64,000 nucleotides of DNA from Daucus carota subsp. sativus (GCF_001625215.2 NC_030381.2:43150689-43214688), one strand, 5' to 3'; shown: positions 10,750-22,534, numbered from the stretch's first letter. The notes: a model not told the origin generated them from the letters alone. A program made the numbers and translations.

Positions 10750-11700
10750 ATGGCAGAGAAAGATGGAGCTAAGCCTGTGAAAGCATTCAGGTTCGACCCT
10801 TTTGATGAAGAGCTCATTACTGATTATCTGAAACGCAAGATCATGGGAGAGCAGCTTCCATGCAACACTGTCAAGGACAGGGAGATTTATGGGCCCTCGT
10901 GTAGTCCGTGGCGTGTTTTCGATCCTGATGATCATGGTTCTTGGCTTAAATCACCTCATGTTAAGGCCAGTGAGAAGTTTATGTATGTGTTTGCCAGGTT
11001 ATCCAAGATATCAAGCAGTAAGGGTTCGAAAAATACGTCGAAAAGGGCTGGTTGTGGGACTTGGGTAGGCAGGACTAAGAGGGATATGATCAAGGATGGT
11101 GAGGGTAATTTGATTGGGGAGAAGAGATATCTGGTTTTCGAGATCAATGAGGTTGATTGTGGAGAAACAGGGGTGGGATTTTATAGTATGCATGAGTATA
11201 GCTTGAGTGGAGTGAATGAGGGTTTGGATTGTGCGGATACTACTGTTCTTTGTAGAGTTACTTATGATTCTGCTAAGAAAACCAAGGTTTCGCCAAATTC
11301 TGGTGCCAGAGTTGCTGCTACTGTTTCAACAAGTTGTGGTGAAGGCCGAGATGAAAAAGAAATCCAGAGCAAGAATCTGGAGGGAGCTAGCAGTGTGACT
11401 GCAGAAATTCTGGCTGTGTCTGATAGTGTTGTTGGGGATCAGTTTGCAATTGTTCAACTTGATGATGGTGTTCAAGGGTCAAATGATTTTGGTGAGGGTT
11501 TGAATTTAGATGAGCTTGGTAGTTTGGATTTCTATTTCAATGATCTTGAATTCGACTCAGGCTGGATCAGTGAATGTCTGGATTTCAGCCAGGAAGAGGA
11601 GCCATATCTGGATGGCGCAATCAATCTTGGGAAAAGAAATTTCCAATGGGAGGAGAACTCGCACCAGGCTAAGAAGATGTGCCTTGACAATTTTTATTAG
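10750..11700 (+). CDS. Divergent NAC-domain protein, tandem copy 2
   Basis: 316 residues, intronless, collinear with the gene at 6025-6975. A second ATG sits immediately upstream (10747) because the ACG of copy 1 is ATG here, so the protein may start one Met earlier. Across the NAC domain only a few changes are seen (for example KRDQIKD in copy 1 is KRDMIKD here). Between about residues 231 and 288 the acidic tail differs strongly (GLDYYFNGLEFDSDW against SLDFYFNDLEFDSGW). After that the last 25 residues agree again. The reading frame is intact, so it is probably functional if copy 1 is. Confidence 0.85.
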   Translation: MAEKDGAKPVKAFRFDPFDEELITDYLKRKIMGEQLPCNTVKDREIYGPSCSPWRVFDPDDHGSWLKSPHVKASEKFMYVFARLSKISSSKGSKNTSKRAGCGTWVGRTKRDMIKDGEGNLIGEKRYLVFEINEVDCGETGVGFYSMHEYSLSGVNEGLDCADTTVLCRVTYDSAKKTKVSPNSGARVAATVSTSCGEGRDEKEIQSKNLEGASSVTAEILAVSDSVVGDQFAIVQLDDGVQGSNDFGEGLNLDELGSLDFYFNDLEFDSGWISECLDFSQEEEPYLDGAINLGKRNFQWEENSHQAKKMCLDNFY

Positions 11701-12584
11701 CAGCTGGGCATGGAGGTAGGCAGAGTATTTACCAAGGTTTCTTATGATTTTTTCAGGCTCTAAGGGATTATGTAATGCCCGAGATAAACTAGTGTAATTA
11801 GTGGCGCTTTTGTTGAATTTATATGTCATATTCTTTTGTTTCTGCTTATTTTCTCAATTAGTTTTTATTTAAATGTCTAATCATCGGAAAATAATGTTAG
11901 GGTTTATCCTGGTCAGTTCAGTCGCTATTACCTTTGTCTTTTTTTCAGCTTAATTACTTGCAATGGGTTGTTATAGTGTCACTTTTTTGGTTGTTTCTTC
12001 CTATGTTTTATGTTGAATCATCCATCCTGCTCACTGTCTCAACTCTCAAGACATAGTAACCATGTAGATGTGAATGTCTACCATCAAGTGGTACATATTT
12101 ATCTGCACAATAAAATACCTGTAGTTGACAAATATTATCTGCACATATTGTTGAGAATATATACATAGTTCACATAGCAAACCCATATAGCCTTGGTTCT
12201 TAAAACTCAATTGCTTAAGGAATTTGTGTTGGGCATGGTTCAAGTTCTCACATACTACCTAGCAATCTTATTGTCTCTCAGGGCAGTCGTGCACAATTAC
12301 TTGAGCATCTGGATAATCCTTGTAACATTATTCTTTCTAGTCATGTATAAGTTGATCTGCCTCCTCCAGCTGGCTAGGTGCTATGTTAGATGCAGCTTTA
12401 CGGTGCTATGTTAAATGCAACTTTGAGCTAATGATTTGACTCTGAAGAAATTATTTCCAGTATTGTACAGTCTTTGTTCTTAAAGTAAATATAGAATCTA
12501 TTCAATGCTATTATACGGTCTTAATTAAATTCGGTTTTACAGTCTATAGAATATGCATTCTGACTTCTAGTTGCCATGTTATAG

Positions 12585-12744
12585 TGAATTCTGTAGCATG
12601 GCGAGGAAGATTTGTATATACACAGCTGAGGAAGTAAAGTGTCTATCACTTAAGATAAAACATTTGGTCAGTGAAGAAGCTGGACCTGAGGTGCCTATTC
12701 TTGTGAGAAATCAGGAAACAGTTTTGGTTCAGGACTTCTCATAA
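12585..12744 (+). pseudogene. Orphan copy of the ARF1 last exon (copy 3)
   Basis: Identical by eye to the exon copy at 7935-8094, including the 67-bp deletion and the new stop at 12742-12744. The acceptor AG is kept (GTTATAG), but the pyrimidine-rich stretch before it is shortened. No exon 8 partner lies next to it. Confidence 0.7.
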
Positions 12745-13121
12745 AAAGATAACCATCTGTGATTTTGTTTCAAGCAGTTAGTGATGTCATTCATGAGAAT
12801 CCTCTGGCACAGCTGGTCAGCAACACACACACAAGATATATAGTGTTTCAAGATATAAGGACCGGGTCATCTTGGTATCTAATGTACAGGTGCTCTAACG
12901 ACGACTATCAGTAATATTATCGGTGTCATGTTTTCATCAAGAAAATCATAGTCCAGATTGCATTTATGGTCCCTCGGCTGAAGAAGTTTCCATGTTTACT
13001 GTATATCTATGCGGAGCATTTTACCGTAATGGTACTATTAGTATTTTGTGGGTGTAATGTTTTTATCGTACGCAAATGAAAAGATCAGTGCAGCTTTTGT
13101 ATATAAGTATGTGTATTGTAA

Positions 13122-13682
13122 ATAGGTCGTGTAATTTGACACGTAACACGCTAACACGAAACGAAACGACACGAAAAAAATGGATATGGGTTTTGATTTT
13201 CGATACACGAAACACGAAATTACACGATAGATTTCGTGTCGGATATGGGTTTTCATTTTGGGTACACGAAATTACACGAAATATTTGTACATAATTTTTA
13301 TTATATATATGTTATAATATATTATATAAAAAATTGTGTAAAATATATATATATTTATATGTATATGTAAATATATATTAGAGATATATTAACAAATTTG
13401 TAGAGAATTGTATGCAAGCATAAATATATCATTCATATTTAGTAAAATTATATAGGAAAATATATATTAAAACTATTTTTTGATTAAAATTATATTAATA
13501 TTTTTATATATAATATACACGAAAAGTACACTAAAAATACACGAAACGTTTCGAATCGGATACAGGTTTCAAATTAGGTACACAAAATCAATAACGGGCG
13601 GATACGAGTTTCACCTTCAAATACACGAAACACGAAAATACACGAAACGAAAGTATACGAAACGAAACGATTATCGCTTCTA
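13122..13682. mobile_element. hAT-like non-autonomous insertion
   Basis: A 561-bp insertion in the third ARF1 copy, rich in ACACGAAA-type repeats at both ends. It is flanked by ATTGTAA on both sides (13115-13121 and 13683-13689), a 7-8 bp target duplication as in hAT elements. Copies 1 and 2 have an uninterrupted site (GTGTATTGTAATGTCTTGATTGG), so they act as empty sites. No transposase is seen, and the terminal inverted repeats are short and imperfect. Confidence 0.7.
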
Positions 13683-13740
13683 ATTGTAATGTCTTAGATT
13701 GGTACCATTTGAACTTTGAAGTGTTCCCACGAAACTAATG

Positions 13741-14303
13741 TGGACCAACACATTTGTTTAAACTTATGCAAAAATTCTTACATCAACGTCTTACGTCTTT
13801 GTCAGAAATATTTGCAAATTGTTCCCAAATCTTATTCACCAATTTATAATCTATTTCACTCACACTAATAGTGAAAGCACATAAATCATCCAATTAAAAT
13901 ACATTATCAATTTGTCATGTCATTTCAGAGAAAAAGAATTTGAAGTGGAATTTAGAACGTGTAACATTACTCTATCAATAATATTATTTATAATTGATTT
14001 AGAATTTTTTTGAATATAAATTAAATACAGTCAAAGATAAAGTAATATTTAATTATATAGACAAAAAAATGTGTTGGTAGCATGAGATGTAGTCTGTGTA
14101 GGGTCCAACACATAACGGTCACAATATCTGAAGGTAAGTTACCAAATAAAACGCTCCTAGAGCAATAATTAACTTTTAATCTTCTTGACAAAGATCACTT
14201 TTCAGCTTAAGTATTCTTGTTAAAGATCATTTTCACTCCAAGCTCAACACCTCTATACTCTCTGCATAAATTTCCCCCATCATATTTAATATTTCAGCGG
14301 AGT
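13741..14303. other. Intergenic stretch before the small unknown gene
   Basis: AT-rich. Inverted copies of ACCAACACATTT at about 13744 and 14071 suggest another small MITE, but the ends are weak. The last 150 bp probably hold the promoter of the gene at 14304. Confidence 0.35.
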
Positions 14304-14780
14304 ATGAAGGTGATGAAAAACATTAAGAAACTCAAATTCTGGTCTAGAAAGAAGAAGAAAAAGGTGAATTTCGTCGAAAACCCGGCAGCAAACGCCCCAT
14401 GTTGCTACCACAACCATCAGTTTCAGCCTTCCGCTCCACCTCTGCCACCATACTATGAACAAATCCATGAGGCCTCCTACTCGGCCTCACTCAATTATCA
14501 TACATTCTCCAGATATCCTTCGAATGATTTTCAGTTTGCTTTTCCTTCAGAAGAGAATGATATCGATCCTGAAATAAAGCCTTCGCATCCAGCATTACCT
14601 ATTAGCAGTACAAGCTCTTCTTACCAGCAGTATATGGTTCCAAATCCTGTTTATGGGATGCCTGTTGTGCCAACGGCTAGAAGAGAAAGATCTGTTGGAG
14701 TTTTCGGGTGTGTGTTTAACGTTGGAAAGCTTCTGGTTCGCTTTGCTTGTCCCTGTTTTCGCATTACAGAAGCATACTGA
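14304..14780 (+). CDS. Small conserved plant protein of unknown function
   Basis: 158 residues in a single exon. The start is the ATG at 14304; upstream in-frame codons back to 14217 contain no ATG. The N-terminus is very basic (MKNIKKLKFWSRKKKKK, possible nuclear or membrane-surface signal). The middle is Pro/Tyr/Ser-rich (SAPPLPPYY, YMVPNPVYGMPV). The C-terminus ends in a short hydrophobic Cys block (GVFGCVFNVGKLLVRF, then ACPCF). I recall similar small plant proteins with this basic-head, Cys-tail plan but know no function. A real gene is likely because the frame is clean and the architecture is coherent. Confidence 0.75.
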   Translation: MKVMKNIKKLKFWSRKKKKKVNFVENPAANAPCCYHNHQFQPSAPPLPPYYEQIHEASYSASLNYHTFSRYPSNDFQFAFPSEENDIDPEIKPSHPALPISSTSSSYQQYMVPNPVYGMPVVPTARRERSVGVFGCVFNVGKLLVRFACPCFRITEAY

Positions 14781-15668
14781 ATTGAATCTTGACAGAGTCT
14801 TGTTATGATTTATAGTTTTCTGTTATTACTTTCTTACTGCACCTTCTGCTTATACAATACTAATATAGAGATTTTTCGTTTGAACAATAATTTGCTGTTG
14901 TTGATTTAGTTGTCATTCATCAATATGAATAAACATGTAAATTCTTTACTTCAGTTGAATTCTTCAACTGTTACTCCACTGTCAAAAAAACCCGAAAACT
15001 TACAGAAAATAGGCCTACTGTGTTCAGTTTGATTCAATATGTTAAGGTATAGTCTTTCAGCTCGACAGAGATGGAGATGTATTACCCTCAACCTGAGAAT
15101 CTGAACTCCAGGTCTTGTCAAAGGAAAATGGGTGTGTTGGTACATCTAATTGGCAAAAAGAAAATAATTTGAAGCAGAAGAACAACAGTGTTTTAGGCAA
15201 GGACAGGTGCATACCCTGAAATAATCATCAAAAAGTTGCACAAATTAAAGCTTCCGTAGATGTAAAAGTGAGGGTTTACTTAAAAATGCCAACACAAGTC
15301 TAAAGCCACATCAAATATATAATTAGCACAAAAAAGGTATGGTAATAGTAACGATCCCACTAATCGTAATGATCCTCTAAATAACTCAAAAAATATGTAG
15401 GTTGTTAACCCCCCTCTCTTTCCCTCTTGCTAGATGTGGACCTTTCTTGAGGACTGCCATATAAATCATAAACAGTATTACCCCGCTATTAACAATTCTC
15501 ATAAGAACCTTAGACTGTGCAGGGGTTTTCAGGTCACAAAGTTGGGCTGATCTCCAGCCACGGTTCCTCTAAATGCAGCAACATGTCTTCAGTTACTATA
15601 TCTGTAAATCACCATCTGCCTGGATATTTTCATGATATCAAGAAAAAAAAGATATATATTTGTTGAAA
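14781..15668. other. Intergenic stretch, convergent 3' flanks
   Basis: Separates the 3' ends of the small unknown gene (+) and MTR4 (-). It should contain both polyadenylation regions. No reading frame, repeat or element stands out. Confidence 0.5.
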
Positions 15669-18600
15669 CTACAAGTACAGAGATGCTGCAAAAACTATAT
15701 CCCTCTTAATTTTAGAAACAGCATCCTCTAATTTTTGTTCGAACTCGGTCTCCCCTACAGACTTTGCAGCCAATATCAACTGCTGAAGGACTTCCTCCAA
15801 TCTTCTAATAGCCCTGATTAGACTGCCTTCAAAAACCTGTGAGATTTCCATAATCTCATAGAATTTTGAACCTTTTGCCCAAGCATACACTGCTTCCATG
15901 ATATCAGGTCGAAATGAATTTGCAAAATTTTCCACATCAATTTGTACCTGTTTAAAGAAAGAGCATTTAGGGAAAACAATAACTCAGATAATGCAAATAT
16001 GAAAATGTGTAATGTTTTTGTATCCGCCTGTCACAAATAGGACAGTTCAGAGTTTATAGTCAGTAATGTCAGATGATCCAGTAATATGAGTAACTAGAAC
16101 CAAACAAGTGTAAACATAGGCACATGATTCATGTGACGAATCCTGCTACTTTCTAGACAGTCATACATATGAAACATTAAGCTGATCTGACACTGGAAAA
16201 GGAAAAGATTATCTAGAGGCTGGAAAACTGAAGGCCTTCAAATTAAAACAATTTTTACTCAGGTGGAGATATTGCATCTCACAATGCTGAAATTGGCTTC
16301 TAATCCTACAACATTCTATTAGAAAGTTATAGAGATGTCAATGTGCAAACATCCGACAATACAGTTTCCTGTATCAGTAAAACACTCAGAGCAGAGTTAA
16401 GTTTGGTTGAAAATTTAATCAAACTACTTGTCCATGCTTACATGTAACTAACAATGGCTTACATAGATTAGCAGGAAGTTCAAATTGTAGATTTATATAG
16501 AAGAAAGTGCTACCTTGCACTCAAATTGAACTTTGGCAACCCTTTGAGCTGTATCTTGTAACTGAGTAAAGAGTAACTGAAGTTCATCCCTGGGCTTCGG
16601 AGCATCCTTAAGCTTCTCTTGCCACACAAAACAAGAGAGAAGGGAAATCATCTCTTCTACCTTTAGGTCCTTTAGAACCCCATTAAACATAAGCTCTGTC
16701 AAAGTCAATTCATCAGCACTACTGATATTACAAGCAACCTGTCCTTTCACGTTCACAACATCATCATCTGTGACATATCTGCAAAACATTGCATAATCTT
16801 TCAAAAATTAATCACATAAAGCTAATGGAAGAAGAGAGACACTTGCATGAGAGAGGGAGGGAGGGGGGGTTCAAAGAGGGAAGATAGGCTTTTACCCAAG
16901 TCTACGAAGGACCCTTTTTCTTGCTTTAAGTTCATCTTTAAAAGCCAATACTGAGGAGTTACGCACAGCTCGCTTTAACTGTTTAATTCTCGCAGTCAGC
17001 TCTTTCTTTTTGTGTAATACTTTAAGTTTCTGCTCAATAAGCGGAGACTTTGCAATTTCATGCTTATCGAACAAGTTTTCCAAAGCTTCTATTCTTCGAA
17101 CTGATTTTCTGTACGAGCTACTTTGGACCTGAGAAGTGCAGATATATAATGTGACAGGAAAGCAACATGGCAATAGGGTATGCAAGGATACAAAGAAAAG
17201 GAACAAACCTTCATGTCTTCTTCCGGATCCAATAGAGGCATTCCTTCTTTGGAAAACCTAGATAAGACCTCGGAAACCTTCTTTAATGTGTTTTCTCGAT
17301 TTTGCAATGGTATAAGATCCTTTGCGATTACAAGTCGAACACTGCTCAAGCTATAGATCTGTATCAAAATAATTTTAGACATCAAGTTCTTTAGTATTAT
17401 ATTAACACCGAAAATCGACATAATAATTTCAAAAGAGAGATTTATAACAGTAGATCTGAGTTTTACACTTTTATAAAGTCTAGTGTAGCTATATTACGAA
17501 ACAATAGAAGACACTATACTATGCACATACTTTTTTGTTCAGCATGGATTTTTTCCATGCTTTCACAAGAGACATATTTCATATTCCCTCCGTCCCACTT
17601 TTCTCGACCTCATTTCCTATTTTCTTTGTCCCGACGATAGTGTCCATAGTGACTTATTATGGTAAATTACATGTTAAATTTTTTAACTTTATCGAAATAA
17701 GAATACAAATTTTTGGTAACATACAACTTATTTATTATGATTAAATAAAACATGGGTTTTGACAAGGGGGCAAGAAAAGTGGGACAAAGGGAGTACTTTA
17801 TTTTATATTTTAGTTTTGTAGTAAAAATTATTTATGAAAATTATTATTGGTTGTAACACTAACACCACATAAAGAAAAGATTGTTTTGCATAGTTCACAG
17901 TGTCATAAACATACAATATTCATATAAAATTTTCTCGCTTGTCAGTCCAAGGAGTGTCGATTTACTAAGAGAAAAAGTATAAAATACAATTTATGGAAAG
18001 AATAAACCACTGATATTTTAGCGAAGCAGATGAAAAGTGAATGAGGTACATACTTGAGATAGAGGAAGTGAAACTACAACAGGTTCTCCAGACTCTTTTA
18101 ATGGAATAATCTTCATTGTCTTCTTTGAAACTTCATCTCTGGTTACCGCACATCTTGTAAGAATGTCTACGGTATAGTCCGCATCTTCTGGTTTTTTATT
18201 TGCATCATCTATGTCATGAAGAATTCATCAGGCACATAGAGTAAATTCAAAAAAAATCAGATAAGTAATGCAATATCAGTATTTCTTCACCTTCAGAGAG
18301 TCCTTTCACCCTTTCAAAATTGATTACTACTCCCCATGTAGTCAGGTCATCAGTTGAGAAAGCTGGTGAATTCTCATCACCGGAGCAATTTATGCAAACA
18401 AGCCTGCCAGGCTGCAAGAAAGGTAAACAGTACCTAGGAGAGCAGATAATATCACGAACATCTTTCTTCAAGCTTTTATATTGCTGAAGCAGAGAGTAAT
18501 AATTGTCTAAGCTATCCTCCTCTTCAATTATCATTGAATCCTTCTCCTCCTTAAGGTGCTTTGCTTGTTTCTGATAATACGAGCACTCAATAACTTATCA

Positions 18601-21600
18601 GACACAGAGATAATCACGAAGCAGTAAAGACAGTAATGGTGTGAACAAACCAAGACAATGCTAACTGACCTCGAGATCTGGTATAGCGCGGTCAGCTTGA
18701 AATTGATAAAATGAGTTACGAAGTAGATTTTCAGGCTCACTATCTTTGTGTCTTATTTGATTCAACAGCATGTTGTAACTTAAATGGAAGGCACTGCATT
18801 CAGCATTTTGTAGTAACTTAGCAAAATCTCAATTTTAGTTAGAGGGAAAGTAAATCAAAATGAACATTATTTTCGTGATAAACACACACACACACATGTG
18901 CGAGTGTTTGTGTTTACGAATATTGTAAGATACCATCCATTTCTTTTTCCACAAAGATAGTCACATACCTGTTTAAACAATCAGCACTTCCTTTAAGCAT
19001 CATTTTGGCAGTGGAAGGCTCCAGCTTCTCATCAACCATCAGAATACAAATCCCTCGCTCATCAATTCCTCTACGACCAGCTCGGCCACTCATCTGTATA
19101 TACTCTCCACCAGTAATCCACCTAAATTTTTCACCATCAAATTTGCGGACATTTGAGAAGACCACAGTTTTTGCAGGCATGTTCAACCCTATGCTGAATG
19201 TCTCTGTGGCAAACAAACACTAAAGAAAAGAGGTTCAAAACTACATCCCAGAACTTTAGAAACAAGTCCAAGAAAGAATGGCCAGCACACACGAATAAAA
19301 AGAAATGATGTCCAAACGTTAAGATGGAATAAAATAGGAACCAAAGTTTAAGGTTACTCCTCCCAACCTTGATGAGTCCTTCCTGAAACAGTATCTCAAT
19401 CACTTCTTTGAGGATGGGAAGCAAACCAGAATGATGCACACCTATTCCACGCTTTAAGATGGGTAGCATATTTGATACCTGAATCGTCACAGGATGATTA
19501 AAACAGCAAAGTTATAATATTTACAGTAAGATTCATCAGTCTGCTTAAATGGATTAATAGCACAGATACACATTTGGCAGGGTACTCGAGGAATTTTGCG
19601 GGAAGCAATTACACTTTGTTATATAACTTTGCATGTGTGTGTAAATTCATTGCATAGTATTTAAAATTTTACATACGCCTAAAACAATAAAATATTTATA
19701 GCAATCTTGCCTGAGGTAGTTTTTTGTCATCATCTGATAACATGTCCATAGCACTCCAGAATATAGTTTCAATGTTCACCTTCTCATCATCACCATTCAT
19801 ATCCAATTTTGCCATCTATACATAAAAAGGTATATCAGCCCATGCACTGACAAATACAAAAGAATTTAAAAATAAAATAAAGTCGTAGATACTTTGTCCT
19901 GTAAATTACAGTTAATAGTAACAACGATAACAGAGTTCACCAACTTACTACCACTGAACTCTTAAATTAGAAAACAAATAAGAATGTTCAGCAACTTAGA
20001 TTACAATAAACATATTGATACATATCATAAACAAATGCGGACATTAAAATTTAAAGATAGCGGGTGAGGCTCTCTAATTGAACATGTCCAGCTACTTAAC
20101 CATACTTGTTGCCAACTTGCTTATTAACAAACTTCATTTGTTGACGAAGAAAAATAAAAAACCAAAGATATCATATAATCACGGTTATATAAATTAGCTG
20201 AAAGTCCTCAGTAGACGACAACAAATATAGCAATTACTTAACAACAAAGTAATAATAATTATATTGATGGCCTGAAAGAAAACTTGTCACAAGAAGAAGT
20301 GTTAGTAAGTATCATTCACCAAGCAAGTCGTACCTGCATGGCAAGCAATTCACATTCCCTTTTGCTGAAACTAAAAACTATCACAGGATCATACTGACGC
20401 TGAATAATCATCTTGACCATCTTGAATATGTCACTTTCTTCACCTGCTCTACCGGCCACCACACCCTTCTGCCATTTTCCAGCCTCATTTTTCTTAGCAC
20501 CTTCACTAGACGGAACAAGAGCGTTCAAACCCTTCTGAAAGCTATCCTCACGAAATTTTCCCTTCTCATCCACTACCAAGTACAGACCATCACCACCGGA
20601 AGGGAAAATATAATGTTGAAGAGGCGTTGGGCGATAATCAGTGTAAACAATATGGCATGGTTGCTGGTGTACCTGCACTCTAGAAGTATATTAATATGAT
20701 GACAATAAGCAAGAAATAGTAGAAGTGACAATGCACACTCTTTTTTAAAGTTAAAAGGTCATAACCACTTTACCCAATCTTATAACACACCTAAAAGCTA
20801 CTACTATGCTGTTTAAATTTCATAAAACTCAACTCATTAATCCAGCCTTTAAGGCTTCCTTGTAATAAATTCATTTCTGTTCGAGTACAGATGGTACGTA
20901 ATTATTCTTTCGTAATATTGATCACATTTCTAATCCCTATATGCATTTTAGTGAGTTGGTCCTGTTATGAATAAATCACCTCACCCATGTGAACTATTCA
21001 AAGGTTTCATTTAGAAAGAAGACATCACCTTTGCAACCCAATCAGCAAACTCCTTTGCATTGGGAACTGTAGCTGATAGGAAAACGAATCGAGACTTTTT
21101 TGGTGCCAAAACAATGCTCTCTTCCCATACAACGCCTCTTTCTCGATCACGCATGTAATGTACCTCATCAAATATAATCCATGCTACCTCTTTTACAAGA
21201 TCTGATGCATTGTACTGCATACTACGCCAAACTTCTGTTGTCATAACCTACAACAGATTATAAAAGCTCATCCATTCACAAAAGATGATAGGAATATTGA
21301 TCCCATAAAAAAAGATCACGTTAATCAGGCAACTTCTTACAGGTCACTGAAATCTTATGCATAAAAAATGACAAAAAGGAAAATTCACATTAGCCATAAC
21401 TATACGTACCAAACAAGAAGCATTGGGCTCAATTGTAACATCTCCCGTCATCAAGCCAACATCTGAAAATTCTTCTTTAAATTCTCTGTACTTCTGATTG
21501 CTAAGTGCTTTGATTGGAGAAGTATATATCACACGCTGCTTGTTCTTTAATGACATAGCAATTGCATATAACGCTACTACAGTTTTCCCTGCTGATGTGT

Positions 21601-21955
21601 GAGCAGATACCTACCAAAAAACCAACTACATGAATATCAAACTTCAGAGCTTCAAATGCAAATGTATTCTCCATATAAGAAACAATACCATGACAGATTC
21701 CCCAATGTTAAGGCACTTGATAGCCTCCGACTGAAACGGATCAAGTGTAAAGGGAAACTCCTTTGCAGGCTTCGACTCTTCTTGAGCTACAGCCTTATCA
21801 GAACTACGATGAACAAAACCCTCAGGATACGACACATCGTGCAAGCACGCCACAGGCTCATCAACACCCGCAAAACCATTTTCCCTCTGTTGTTTTGGGT
21901 GAGGTGCAGATTCCTCTGTCGGGTCTTCTAAAGATTTCCTCTTTATCGACCCCAT
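15669..21955 (-). CDS. MTR4: MTR4, DExH-box RNA helicase of the nuclear exosome
   Basis: 3'-to-5' RNA helicase that feeds RNA to the nuclear exosome, mainly for rRNA precursor processing in the nucleolus. 992 residues from 14 exons: 21689-21955, 21410-21610, 21029-21247, 20334-20672, 19711-19815, 19368-19478, 18969-19219, 18670-18793, 18291-18570, 18054-18208, 17209-17358, 16896-17128, 16514-16778, 15669-15947. Motif I is AHTSAGKT (92-99), motif II DEVH (183-186), motif III SAT (214-216) and motif [12 protein letters not shown] (456-465). An arch/KOW region follows, then a C-terminal DSHCT domain ending [14 protein letters not shown]. The start MGSIKRKS, the length and the C-terminus match MTR4; HEN2 is the closest alternative. 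The intron 19479-19710 has a GC donor. A leader intron precedes the start codon. Confidence 0.96.
17584..17793. mobile_element. Stowaway-like MITE in an MTR4 intron
   Basis: About 210 bp. The left end is CCCTCCGTCCCACTTTTCTCG-like and the right end in reverse complement is CTCCCTTTGTCCCACTTTTC, the standard Stowaway (Tc1/mariner) terminal repeat. TA flanks both sides. It lies in the intron 17359-18053. Confidence 0.8.
19479..19710 (-). other. GC-AG intron in MTR4
   Basis: On the minus strand the exon ends CTACCTCAG and the intron starts GCAAGA, with the acceptor GATTCAG. The conserved reading [14 protein letters not shown] is obtained only with this junction. Confidence 0.85.
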
Positions 21956-21966
21956 AAAAACTCCAA

Positions 21967-22371
21967 CTAAAAACCCCAAAACCAAAAAAAAGGTCAATAG
22001 CTCGCGAATAAACTCCAAATTAAAAAACTTCCCCCATTAGAATGATACTAAAACGAGCAGCCTAAGCTAAACTACTAGCAGTAACAACATATATACATAT
22101 ATCTCACAAACCCTTTATTTCTAACATAATTTATCACAAACCCATTAAACAAAATACATAAAACGAAGAATCTTCAATCCTAATTAGGGTTTAAAGTGCA
22201 ACACTGAAGAAACTATAATTCACACAGTAATTCTGCAAAAAGGGGTCTTTTTTCAACAATACGAGTAAATATTTTTCTTTTGTATATGAAGACACAGTTG
22301 TATTCGCATATACAACGAGATGTCAGTATGTATGTGTATAGCGAAAGAAGAAAAGGGGAAGATTTTAATAC
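21967..22371 (-). other. Leader (5' UTR) intron of MTR4
   Basis: Minus-strand donor CAG/GTATTA at 22371 and acceptor TTTTTAG ending at 21967, 11 bp before the start codon. The inner sequence is AT-rich without a reading frame. The intron is inferred from splice signals only. Confidence 0.6.
22185..22192 (-). promoter_or_regulatory. Telo-box in the MTR4 leader intron
   Basis: AAACCCTA on the minus strand. Telo-boxes are common near the starts of plant ribosome-biogenesis genes, which suits MTR4. A role here is inferred. Confidence 0.45.
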
Positions 22372-22528
22372 CTGTTACGACAGTTTGCGGCGGGAGAGGA
22401 GAGACGAGAGAAGTGTGTTTTGCAAATGTGTGAAAATTGAAGCAAAAAACAGAGAGAAAATAAAAATAATTAGGGTCTGAATGAGCATACAGGAGCGTGA
22501 TACGGCGCGTGGATGAGCCGTGTCCAGT

Positions 22529-22534
22529 CACGTG
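22529..22534. promoter_or_regulatory. G-box upstream of MTR4
   Basis: CACGTG inside the palindrome TCACGTGA, about 160 bp upstream of the leader intron donor and so in the proximal promoter. It is a known bZIP/bHLH site type; use here is not shown. Confidence 0.4.

Larger units (their letters stand above)
11908..13740 (+). repeat. Third, eroded copy of the ARF1 3' end
   Basis: Begins inside the exon 8 edge (CCTGGTCAGTTCAGTCGC) after the second NAC-like gene and runs through the last intron, last exon and 3' UTR of ARF1. It has several deletions, for example the block equal to about 7460-7545. The part 12585-12980 is almost identical to 7935-8340. It is interrupted by the insertion at 13122-13682 and fades at about 13740. 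No third NAC gene follows. Confidence 0.85.

Noticed and set aside
13738..14085. Possible small MITE with ACCAACACATTT ends
   Set aside because: The inverted ends are short, a further copy of the word lies nearby in the same orientation, and no target duplication is visible.
15669..21955. HEN2 as the identity of the helicase
   Set aside because: The start MGSIKRKS, the length and the C-terminal [14 protein letters not shown] fit MTR4, the nucleolar paralogue.
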